Source: Bodo saltans (lineage: Eukaryota; Euglenozoa; Kinetoplastea; Eubodonida; Bodonidae). Taken from it: a DNA stretch of 43,830 nucleotides. A program made the position numbers and the translations under genes. The stretch lies in contig CYKH01000651.1 in the NCBI GenBank assembly GCA_001460835.1, positions 1,014 to 44,843 on the forward strand, in the 5' to 3' direction. The notes below the pieces were generated by a model, which was not told the origin of the DNA, ran no database searches, and saw only the letters and a list, made by a program, of their open reading frames with translations. Shown here piece after piece: positions 10,701 through 17,532 of the stretch (position 1 is its first letter; each line of letters begins with the position of its first letter).

Positions 10701-12215
10701 GCTGGGGCTGCCTGGGGCTACGGAAACTTCACCAATTACGATGTCTCGCGCCGCTCAGATGGCGTGATCTTAGCGATTGGCAACACAGCACAGTACTTAC
10801 TGTACTTCGGTCTTTTCCCAACTGCCAGAAACAATATCTTGATCACTGGCGTGTTCCGGTCAAGCTGGCACAAGTTGCAGCACTGGATCACGCTCTTGCT
10901 GCTGCCCGCCCTCGTGTTATCTTGGGTGCATGGCGGCATCATGATGTATCGCCAACCCCATCTCTCCTTTCACACTACCAGTGGCATCTGCAGTATCATC
11001 GGTCTGAGCCTTCTTACACTGGCATATGCACTGTGGCACTCAAGTGACTTCGTTCGTCGAGGTATTCTTCGCCGTGTTGTGTCGCTACGTCGACAGCATA
11101 CCTTGTACCTCATCGTCATTGGTGGTGCTGTGGCATTGTTGTGCATTCACACCAACAAACTTGCCCTAGGCTGGATCCCGTGGTTCATCCTTTTCTTCAC
11201 GGATCATGTGTGGCGGTGGAAGGATTTTAGATCACGTTTTGGTACCGTTGTGGCCCAGGGCGCATTCAGTACCATCGCTGCAGCGTTTGAGCTTCGAATC
11301 TTCTCGCCCTGGAAGTCATGGTGGACTCGTCCTTTTGTCGTGTCCGCTCCTGGTCAGTTCATTCTCGTTGACATGGAGGGTGTTGATGAGGGCCCTATTG
11401 CACTGTCAATCAGCAGCAGAGTGTTGCAGGATCCCAAGCAGAACTTTGCGACGGCCACATTCCATTTGAAGCCACCAAGTGCAGGAGCCCAGAAACGAAT
11501 TACAAAGGACCGTGAGGGATATCTAGGTGCCCGCGAGCGTCTCCGGCGGCTTGCGGTTGACCAGCATCTTCAAGGCCGCTTCTGCAGGATTGAGGGCCCA
11601 TACGGAGGCATTGGGCTTCGGCTAAAATGGTACAAGTCACTACTCCTTGTCGGGGGCGGCATCGGTGCATCGACGTGCCTTTCCCTACTCGAGGCGATGA
11701 CGTTCCAACCTGACTTCTACGCTCAAGATACAAGTGTCGAGACTGTGACGCTTGTTCTAGTCGCCAAGGAACCTGAGGAGTTCGCTATCTTCGCTTCTGA
11801 GTTGTTTGAGCTGCTCAGCGCACCTCGAGCATTCGATTTACAACTACTCTTGCACTGCACTTCGTTGAAGTATCACCAACCTCCAACTGCACTGTCTGAT
11901 GGAAATTTCCACAGCCTCGTGGATGTTGCGTCACCGCCACGCCGTGCGACAGCCCCACCAGTAGACTTCTCAAATCCAAGTGCCCTACACCCACTGTTTG
12001 AGCACGTGCCCATCTTCTTCCACCGCCCAAATTGGACACAAATCATCACGGCAGAACAAATCGCTGCGGGGAAGCGGAAAGAGACGCGCCTCGCGGTGCA
12101 CGTCAACGGGCCATCAACTCTCACTTCCGAAGTTCTAGAATCAAGTGATGCACTTAGCTACTTTGGTGGCGTGCAGATTCATGTGGACTACGAGCAGTAC
12201 GACTTATGCGTTTGA
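1794..12215 (+). CDS. Giant DOMON-repeat ferric reductase/NOX-like membrane protein, 3473 aa
   Basis: Likely moves electrons from cytosolic NAD(P)H through FAD and membrane haem to an extracellular acceptor. Residues 1-16 form a hydrophobic signal peptide. Residues ~17-2900 form a Ser/Thr-rich ectodomain with dozens of N-x-S/T sequons and about nine degenerate repeat modules. A DOMON domain lies at ~1070-1210 (GYISLGF and MEDSD motifs) between two Thr/Pro linkers (~1040-1057, ~1239-1264); a second DOMON lies at ~2716-2877 (VWVGLG, GMSGADMW). Six or seven membrane helices follow (~2908-3142), with His pairs in two helices (HW...VHG; RQH...CIH) that fit b-type haem ligation, spaced slightly wider than usual. 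Then come a PGQF...SISS FAD-binding segment (~3186-3210), a GPYGG...LVGGGIG nucleotide-binding segment (~3270-3300) and a final NGPSTLTSEV. The HPF-type FAD motif has lost its His-Pro. The frame is intact over 10.4 kb. Enzyme class is well supported; the substrate is unknown. Confidence 0.85.
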   Translation: MIFFVFSFLIVAVAECSFFSSNATISFRGTGTALVMNDTIESGEIFVFKTKFRSTYDDFGTYDELWPLLVQIPSSHNSFLKISIVVVPEGTAQITSTAVLDEFIVFPTPYLYHCLLSNSTNEVPFTRKELAIVDGGQKVQLTVFRDTDSSISNLDALPAYEVIDPVTLANRYVVIDKIPGDIGYSPIRHWFTVSSQQNFTTVSEILASNLIVVDTFIETVVALGDFSFITPISNLSAFATSNQSGTFAEVSVDGLLIPMSLLPTGNVDNETQKISSGFMMVIEGQHPVIDSIPGDPQFSFARAVVSLSRQTATITSHEMVNFSSLAHNFSGDIVNVVVVDGDVPGALRAWYRNETVWVLILESLPNGCELLTNTAGLLQFQRNNESTPIKSLFKTRPREFDEIFYSPFVSSATIDVDASFSDTSSIPVTSWDATPQISTSPNNDLFNAPRRLKEPAATDLNNRFEFASSRNMSITVDWHFSDCCAFIDVALESVSHLHNPLVIGFHGKLPFAGTLLVVHFDLSGNQCTRQVRGSVLSPNELIDVTATNPLQLLKTPVFSRKIANGGKLEMLSITANITNFSNTTSYLTAGVLDIDSSRLMTCSTLSLSGYSFLDDSISEMQSAPVTWVPGISNPKQQGRLLSSLENFGLPSTISDPPMNLQIEPERANLTLPLSNQSKGAFRCDSSFSFSWSFINASTNAMYFSIVPPSNLNTSMYFGLGIGSTSLSGSDAFFVYLDARNSSLLVSIDTKCSASGSSTFCLRSKYSDGVVSVFGNESLWVVRRSAIVFDPASKLLGTSLVGSTIDTTAAFGGIGLSVNYVAFANTPAFIFQDNSVGMAPLYRLRNETDLNSTADFWPPSEAQLSLSQPWRYYLSAVAPGTVGYSDLRNIVDVFIPSNYVGELPQRVLDLPETWKRQPSRPLNCPMVHRSSSLSTSVATAAVMLPVMFDGVTYSCVAFLSPQFSNSSKTQRVYELRSSTNLTLEYIFEFTPDAANYTPFGHMYAVIVPTALQGALQSAEAILHSGLPLIDLDSFVNFPIISSSSTPAPTTVVTPSVEESYTSLYEHSLLLFADVSLDQRILLVWNYNIDLQTIDVAVLAKNTNGYISLGFSSSSTSQMEDSDIVLGYINSATLEGCVRVLYSAFPTSAPSGTPTLEIRSSSIQRSSDYLILSFSRDFDGSAHSSGVIPSPATTGVATGRVLFASLLQYVASECASTEFSSLYHGTSPHGSVLIDWAASTSSTVATPAPSTSVPSTTAPTVITLTAFNIQARPVYVRGALGVMVCAPSSFPVATQPSTESEFGIPTFPAMYQFVFNGTVLSSILPLIATYPQSSDYSGAWRIHLVNLSGAYSTAASIANITSFAALQTLVNATTAIVPTDYYLDCPIVSQLTTAPNTTLRALFFNGQSISCLQLSQESLRTTAKFSPSSKVAPLWNTSFSVSIIDDPAAMFFKVFRVNSSSNATFRAEDVSTLPRISTGDILQCRIIVNTTKAPVLFSNLSLALQPITLTKQSATFGNRTVSFIALPSIRGGRCANLRSGWSRTGVATLYLLRNVSKSSNANDSLQNLNATALHDILADSSTLAPLLSIRVRNASIGLRNRTVSVVNTTTNVTVNTTIQDTVFAEIVDTAVESRYFVDAMPVVNESTYCDGVWQVVMVDVSSVPAEDNVTQLNATTGTGNATDSGNGTIIPAWHSGEFVPSARGDGWYIPWWANVNTIRSLPQRLVNGTLLGSMLHCPLIHKNTTVEGGAATIQRLSVLTAGGFVADCLNFGWLNEATAGAVLPNLVNVSTAGTFVMDAIPGSRYFSSMFWLRELRGVSRTPTFVNVSLLTNDSYQVAYVLVLSVTGGTPGSAVSSLTSWNLTQASWNWATQGLQIPITAVGRSASDSFGMMSLTNYWNMSVFPWSAMQCLDRYSANCSLGLRNTQKLLISALSVIYVFRRGTTIGSPSVSLNGSTTPMRSVALHSPLQSYYNAANGSWGYTDPKRVVVVTVPPTYSGSEIGNASLIPNTWVQTTAANVVGHSFLLSTASGVTPLSPPSTFGRSMWCPATSVWANGQLWSTVDCGWGPSTKSMAVASLSMTTQTPPTSSTLLFIGSNVTSIASFAPLHINNLNLKLAYSVYNTSSTRQCNNSAFVVDPSTPLPELVQLLVIPQHFPTMLPESGNAMVKFVFRRGPALSSSGDVAPPVISWAGAGIGSSNSVPSIARVFVVNVGAFMTSADLYDMTLTTEYEIRSAAIRNCWPILETLKIEASVLLYYQSNISNADLATYQARRSPSNRLEVVPVFANGMPRLQIASRILVEDVAGRTSLSPRALVAADGSMFLAPKASPSWLPIVHATASGSYATFTNPSQLLGTMDTLVSLLEAPSAATVSNFMLVQVVDEAYAPYVTPPAQGQTLTRQTAYFNDKQLAAYIFSDRNLYNPTQPSPLYIFRRLSSTGAVLSTTGAPLLDALPGHATYNDLHELVYCDLPSTSSTLPAPTSIAAMRRMLAQRTILAPKQSGIIKHAPIVGAGTTVELQDQVANGGSVLGPSAVVFEGSTLAMLDFGITTVGFAPELSIAMRLLYQLNSFPVPDGWILNSDPWTNTTTYSFLRNTHCTIVPNWLLPNTITSQSAATKVALQNATTASTLCNRNLSVAVVGVTTVTAASNGNISTTGPTLINWVYGTVNYSSATGVVTRSAPLRSGSGTIDFFTGNVTGSTSVSSDWINITNGSTTVTLSDSLTLSWELGTLGATSSTARRSFHTLDTSPIDIATYAPTELYAQFKITVTADVWVGLGLTNSGGMSGADMWIAYASQSVPAGSVSSGYYYELSDRHADPTNAHNTPIKDTINDLELLSLELTSSGYVIVFRRRLITTDSENDIDIQNTLQTMLWAYGPYLLTQQTPNTHTNRGLLLVNLFTGQNISVEQRGFTFWYVAMIMGVTVFIMLIGFLARLLSPGYLMYKRPLLFLWASRGLRRMTVAEILVLFMLWGAGAAWGYGNFTNYDVSRRSDGVILAIGNTAQYLLYFGLFPTARNNILITGVFRSSWHKLQHWITLLLLPALVLSWVHGGIMMYRQPHLSFHTTSGICSIIGLSLLTLAYALWHSSDFVRRGILRRVVSLRRQHTLYLIVIGGAVALLCIHTNKLALGWIPWFILFFTDHVWRWKDFRSRFGTVVAQGAFSTIAAAFELRIFSPWKSWWTRPFVVSAPGQFILVDMEGVDEGPIALSISSRVLQDPKQNFATATFHLKPPSAGAQKRITKDREGYLGARERLRRLAVDQHLQGRFCRIEGPYGGIGLRLKWYKSLLLVGGGIGASTCLSLLEAMTFQPDFYAQDTSVETVTLVLVAKEPEEFAIFASELFELLSAPRAFDLQLLLHCTSLKYHQPPTALSDGNFHSLVDVASPPRRATAPPVDFSNPSALHPLFEHVPIFFHRPNWTQIITAEQIAAGKRKETRLAVHVNGPSTLTSEVLESSDALSYFGGVQIHVDYEQYDLCV

Positions 12216-12265
12216 ACGCCATGGAAGTCAAGGAGTTTTATTTTAAAAAGGGGTTTTAGTTCTAG

Positions 12266-12312
12266 TCCCTCGCTATTTAGAGCTGCTTTGGAGCTTCGCC
12301 GAGCAGGAGGGA
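12266..12312. repeat. Imperfect inverted repeat / possible hairpin
   Basis: The arm tccctcgct (12266-12274) pairs with agcaggaggga (12302-12312) with a small bulge, and the loop contains a second weak agct-based pairing. It lies about 50 bp after the reductase stop, so it would fall in the 3' UTR. It may be chance; no family recognised. Confidence 0.35.
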
Positions 12313-12490
12313 ATTAATAATAGACCACACAAACCACAGACTACTCATAAGTTGAGAGATAGACCCTCACACACAGCATAAGTGACACCGCGGTGCGCTT
12401 ACGTTTTGCAGATTTTGATATAGATGCTGATCACCACTTGCTTTTGCACTGCGTTTGCATTTGTATGCAATCCGAGGAAAGTGAGTAGTG

Positions 12491-12533
12491 CATTTTTTTG
12501 CTTCGTTATTGTTTTCCACCTTTACTAACAAAG
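12491..12533 (+). promoter_or_regulatory. Candidate polypyrimidine tract and AG acceptor for POLA
   Basis: A T/C-rich tract (12491-12524) is followed by the first AG at 12532-12533, about 110 bases before ATG 12644. There is no ATG between acceptor and start, which supports that start codon. Confidence 0.5.
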
Positions 12534-12643
12534 GAAGAGAGGAGCGAGTCAACCCCACTTGAGGAATCCAATCAAGTGGCCCATAGAACCAAATTGCTTG
12601 ATCGTGCAGACCATACAACCATACAATTCAACGCACAAACAGA

Positions 12644-15600
12644 ATGTCTCAATATGAAGCGGAGTTAACAGAGGAAGAGCGTTGGGCGCAGCTGATCGGA
12701 GACGGCGATGCAGATCTGGATCAGCCTGTTGAGCGGCTGCATAGCTCCTCGCAAAGCAGCGGCCCAAGGGTGAGACACAATGCTGCGGCATCGAAGGGTG
12801 AGGCTAGTCAACCAAAAGCGACGAAGCCAGCACCTGCCAAGAAGGAGCCAGCACCACTGGCAACAAACGGAAGTCAGGCCAAACCTGTCGTGCCCTCAAC
12901 TGGTACCTCCCAGCGACAGACCACCCTTAGCGAGATGCGCGTAAAGTCATCACAGTCTTCGGTGGACTTCGAGAAGTTGATGGAACGTTTCCAGTCCCAA
13001 GATGATCAGGAGGATCAAGGCCCAGTCGATATGTCGCGTTTTATGGACGACGACGACGACGACGATGCACCCCAACGAGAGGCAACCTTCTCAGCAGAGG
13101 GTTTTCTGAATGCGCTCACAGGTCTTCACACGACGGACGACGCCACTTCCACCACCAATGAAGAGCAACGTTCTGAATGCGCTCACAGGTCTTCACACGA
13201 CGGACGACGCCACTTCCACCACCAATGAAGAGCAACGAGTGAAGCCCACGTTGGATCATCTGTTCGACCGCATCAAAGAAGAAGAAGATGATCGAATTGT
13301 TGTTCCACTTTCGGACGACATCATTCCCACAGGCGTGACACCAGCGTCCTCCAAAGGAGCAACGAAGGGAAAATCTTCACACACAAGTGTTGCTGCGCAG
13401 CCCGCATCATCTGGCAAGCAGAATTTTGTGAAGAAAGAGGTCGTTGCAGCACCTACAGAGATTGTTGCCAAGAGTGAAACCGCAAAGGTTGAGCCTGACG
13501 CGTCGTTATTCTCTGAAGTGTCCATCAAGAAAGAGGAGGCAAGTGACGATACGGTCATTCCCGCCGAAGCTGCTGTCTACTGGTTCGATGCGAAAGAGCA
13601 AGATCACCACCACTCCGTTGACCCAGGGTCGATCTTTCTGTTTGGAAAGTATGTCGTAGGCGTTGGATCCAACAAATCATTCGAGAGTTGCTGCATTCGT
13701 GTGGTGAACGTGGAGCGCACTGTGATGTTCCTGCCCAAGGCGGGAGTGCAAGAAGTGGATGTCATCCACGAGGTAGCGTCCTTGTGCAAGAAACTTCAAA
13801 TTCCTAGCTTCCGCTTCAAAGTCGTGGAACGACACTACGCGTTTGAGGAACCCAACATTCCCAGAGACTGCAAGAAATGGGTCAAACTGCGCTACCCCGC
13901 AAGACACGGTCCTTTCCCTACCAATGTGAATTGGATCAACGTTGAGGCGGTTGTGGGTGCGGATAGGTCGCTTTTAGAATGGTTTATTTTAAAGCGTTGC
14001 CTCCGTGGCCCGAGCTACCTACGCATCGGTGAGTGGATGCCCGTTCCCGAGGGGCAGCGGGTCACACATTGTAAGCATGAATTCCGTGTCCTCAATCCGA
14101 AGATGGTGACCCCAATTGACGGGGGTGTGCCTCCCCCACTGGTGGCTGTGTCCATCCAGCTTCAGACGCAGCTCGATGCATCAGAATCTCACAATGAGGT
14201 ACATGCAGTGTCTCTTGTTGTCTGCAAAACAATCGCTGCTGATGGCTCTGCGAAGACCGCACCCATCTCCCAGCAAATGATAGGAGTTCGACCCTTCAAC
14301 CCCCAGAGCCCACTTCCCATAGATGTTGAAAAGTTTTGTGCTGGTAGAGGCCTGTCCTCAGTGCGCCGCTTCGCCAATGAGGGCCAATTGCTGCAGTGGG
14401 TTGCAACGATGCTAAAAGACATCGATCCCGATCTCCTGGTGGGGCACAATTTTATGGCCTTTACCCTTGACGTCCTTCTCCACCGCTTCCAAGCTCATCG
14501 AGTCAACAACTGGTCCTCGATTGGGAGGCTTGACCTTCGTCAATTCCCGAAGCTGCAAAGCGGTGCAGGTGGCACAGGTGAGTCCACATACCAAGAGCGT
14601 GAGATTGTGATGGGTCGTTTGGTAGTCGACACCTACCTGCTTTCACGAGAGTACTACAAGAGCAACAACTACAAGCTGATTGCACTGGCACAACAGTTGT
14701 CTCTGCACGGTATATTTGGACCAGTTGCGGAAAATTTCGAAGATAGTGTGGTGCCCATGGATGCCCGCAACATGACCCAGAATGCATTTTTATTCGATGT
14801 CCTTGCACGAAGCCTGAATCACGCTGTACTTGCACTCGCGCTGGCGAACCAGCTTGACGTCGTACCACTTACCAAGCGTCTTTGTTCGCTGGCCGGCAAT
14901 TTGTGGATTTTTTTTTTGCCGTAGTTTAGCAGGCTCAAGAGCGGAGCGCATTGAGTATCTGTTGCTGCACGCATTCCACCAGCTGAAATTCGTGACACCA
15001 GACAAGAAGTCGTTTTTTTTTTGCCGTAGTTTAGCAGGCTCAAGAGCGGAGCGCATTGAGTACCTGTTGCTGCACGCATTCCATCAACTGAAATTCGTGA
15101 CACCAGACAAGAAGTCATTCGAGGCCATCGAGAAGGCAAAGCGCAGTGAGATGGAGGAGGATGGCGGTGATGGTGCGGCAGCCACAATGGGAGGAACGTC
15201 GCGCCGTGCCAAGGCCAAGTACAAGGGTGGTATGGTGCTTGAGCCAAAAAGCGGATTGTACACCGATTACATCCTCATGCTAGATTTCAACTCCCTCTAC
15301 CCCTCCTTGATCCAAGAGTTCAACATCTGCTTTACGACTGTTCGTCGCGCAGGTGGGTGCGAAGTGTTTAAGGAGGATGAGGATCCCACGGCGCCTAGCG
15401 GTGTGCCTCCCCCAGAGCGACTTATCTGCAAGAATTGCAGCGCGTTGGGGCTGCCATCCCCGTGCATCCACCGCTGCGTTCTGCCGAAGGTGATCAAGAG
15501 CCTTGTTGACAGCCGCCGCGAGGTGAAGCGACTGATGAAGTCGGAACGCGACCCAGCCAACTTAGCCCAACTTGAAATTCGCCAGAAAGCACTCAAGCTC

Positions 15601-17169
15601 ACAGCAAACAGTATGTATGGTTGCTTGGGCTTTGCGTACTCTAGATTCTATGCCCAGCCGCTTGCTGAGCTCGTCACTCGTCAGGGTCGCCACGCATTGA
15701 TGAAAACAGTAGACGAGGTGCCTCTTGTTCACCCTTCTCTTCGTGTGCTCTACGGCGACACGGATTCTGTCATGATTCAAACCGGTGTACGTGACGACCT
15801 TCGCCTTGTGCGCGATATGGCCACCGACATCAAAGCGAAAATCAACAAATCCTACCGATGCCTCGAGATCGACATTGATGGTATCTTCCGATCCATTCTG
15901 CTGCACAAAAAGAAGAAGTACGCCGCAGTACACGTCGTCGACTGGGCGGGTGAAGGCAAGATCCTGAAAAAAGAAGTCAAGGGTCTGGACATGGTGCGAC
16001 GAGATTGGTGTCGCCTCTCTCAGCGATCCTGCGATGAGCTCTTGAATCGTATCCTGGAAACGACAGATCAGGCAGTTGATGTGTGTGACTTCATCGCACA
16101 GTACATGGGCACTGTCGCACAGCGTGTGCGTGAAGGCGCAACGTACCCCCTCGAAGACTACATTATCGCCAAAGGGCTCACCAAAGAGCCAGAGCTGTAC
16201 AAGGGGACGACCTTCCCCCATGCTACGGTTGCACAGCGCATGCGTGATCGCAAAGAGCAAGTACGCGTAGGGGACCTCATCCCGTACGTGATTTGCCGCG
16301 TCGATGACGAAGCAACCAACGCATCTATCAGCAGCAAAGCCTTCCATCCATCCGAAGTGCAGAGGGATGGACGTATGCTCGATACAGAGTGGTACCTCAC
16401 CTCGCAACTGTATCCCCCAGTCATGCGCATCTGTGAGCATATCCAGGGGTTCACAGCTGCTCAACTTGCGGAAGCGATGGGCATCCACGTGCACATCGAA
16501 GACGAGGGTCGGTATCAATATGACCAGGGATCTCGCGACACCGATGCCTCGAAAGACATAGAACAGCTGAAGGGGATGTTTAAGAGCGATGACCTCGACG
16601 AGTGCTTTCCTGATGCCGTGAAGCTGGAGGTGCAGTGCGAGAAATGCCAGCGCATGACCATTATTCAGCCACATGCTCGAGTGCGCCAACTGTTTGAAAG
16701 TACTGGCGTCCCAAGCGCTCCGTTTGAGCTGTACGTGTGCACAACATGCCGAGCCCCCCAGCGTGTTGTCTACGTTACCAACCGCTTGCAGTTAGCCATA
16801 CGAAACTCCATCGCCCAGTTCTATAGGCACGGCGGGGATAGTGCCGCTGTTCGGAAGCTGAGGATGCAGATGACGTACTTCCGTGCGTTGTTTGATGCAC
16901 CCCACATGCCCGGTTGCTCTCGCAAGATCGTCCACATGCACAACACCTTGGCGAAGCGATGCCTCACCGTGAACGGGAAGGAAGTGACCAAAGCATACGT
17001 GCCCGAGCGTGATGATGGGGACGAGGGGGATGTGGTGGATCCTGCGTTCGTGTTGATTCAGGCAACCTACGAGCGTGTAGATCATATGCTCCTTGATGTG
17101 GGAGGACTCCTGCAGGGCCTCCCGTCCCACCAGCGCACCACAAACAGGCCAGCAACACAACAACATTGA
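12644..17169 (+). CDS. POLA1: DNA polymerase alpha catalytic subunit, frame broken by duplications
   Basis: Replicative family-B polymerase that extends primase-made primers. Three frames must be joined: 12644-13170, 13171-14907 and ~14918-17169. Discounting a 67-bp copy, a 105-bp copy and a T10 run leaves 4344 nt, exactly 1448 codons and close to the usual length. In that numbering: an acidic poly-Asp stretch (~130); a degenerate exonuclease region (DLLVGHNF near 571) lacking the acidic pattern of proofreading enzymes, as in other alpha polymerases; motif A DFNSLYPS (~820); motif B KLTANSMYG (~923); motif C YGDTDS (~976). A four-Cys zinc site CEKC...CTTC lies at ~1271-1308. The second C-terminal Cys cluster that binds the B subunit in yeast and human enzymes is not visible. 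Conserved sequence on both sides of every break argues the gene is functional and the breaks are assembly or allele artefacts. Confidence 0.9.
13104..13237 (+). repeat. 67-bp exact tandem duplication in POLA
   Basis: Copy 1 is 13104-13170 and copy 2 is 13171-13237, identical by eye. 67 leaves remainder 1 on division by three, so the second copy shifts the frame: the upstream frame ends at TGA 13226-13228 and the downstream frame resumes with the residues that should follow copy 1. Confidence 0.95.
14908..15122 (+). repeat. 105-bp tandem duplication with T10 runs in POLA
   Basis: The segment beginning T10-gccgtag occurs at 14908 and 15013, a period of 105 bp (in frame). The copies differ at four sites, all third-codon-position and synonymous (Tyr tat/tac, His cac/cat, Gln cag/caa, Ser tcg/tca). 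Each copy is preceded by exactly ten T. Without the first T run, the sequence reads tgg-agc-cgt (W-S-R), which joins the polymerase frames. Confidence 0.9.
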
Positions 17170-17532
17170 TGGAGGCAACATTGAAAAAAGGAAGATTAAG
17201 AAAGGAAGAATGATAGAAGCAGCTATGCTCGGCAGCAACGATGAACACATAGATTTCAACAAACAACAACATACACACACACCCACCCCCTCTCACACAC
17301 ACAATACATGATCGCGAGAAGCATAGATCCATTTTTGTATCGAGAGTGTCAGCAGAAGAAGATGGGGGAAATGGGGGTCATTGGAGAGGAAGCAGAACAC
17401 GCGGTTTGGTGATAAGATGAACTTCCCACTCTAAGAGAAACTACTTTGCGTCAACGAATAGTGTTTTGAGATGTTGATTATGCCAAACTTGCCCTTTTGT
17501 CACCACATCCTTAGAACACACATCGTTTAGGA
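17170..17532 (+). other. Intergenic region with a CA-rich tract
   Basis: No gene recognised. A CA/ACC-rich low-complexity stretch occupies about 17262-17307. The right end has a weak T/C-rich segment and a TTAG at about 17510-17514, which could be the acceptor for the next gene. Confidence 0.65.

Larger units (their letters stand above)
12216..12643 (+). other. Intergenic region, reductase to DNA polymerase alpha
   Basis: No gene seen. It contains an imperfect inverted repeat (12266-12312) near the left end and, further right, a T/C-rich tract that probably marks the trans-splice site of the polymerase gene. Two T-arm-like stretches were checked and do not fold into a tRNA. Confidence 0.7.

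Noticed and set aside
12255-12275. tRNA T-arm-like gttctagtcc after the reductase gene
   Set aside because: No cloverleaf possible; better seen as one arm of an imperfect inverted repeat.
14908-15012. cis-intron in the polymerase gene
   Set aside because: A GTAG is present in the segment, but the interrupting sequence is itself a near-copy of the adjacent coding sequence, so duplication explains it better.
15562-16689. Long - strand open frame (375 codons) under the polymerase
   Set aside because: Antisense shadow of conserved polymerase motifs; no recognisable protein features.
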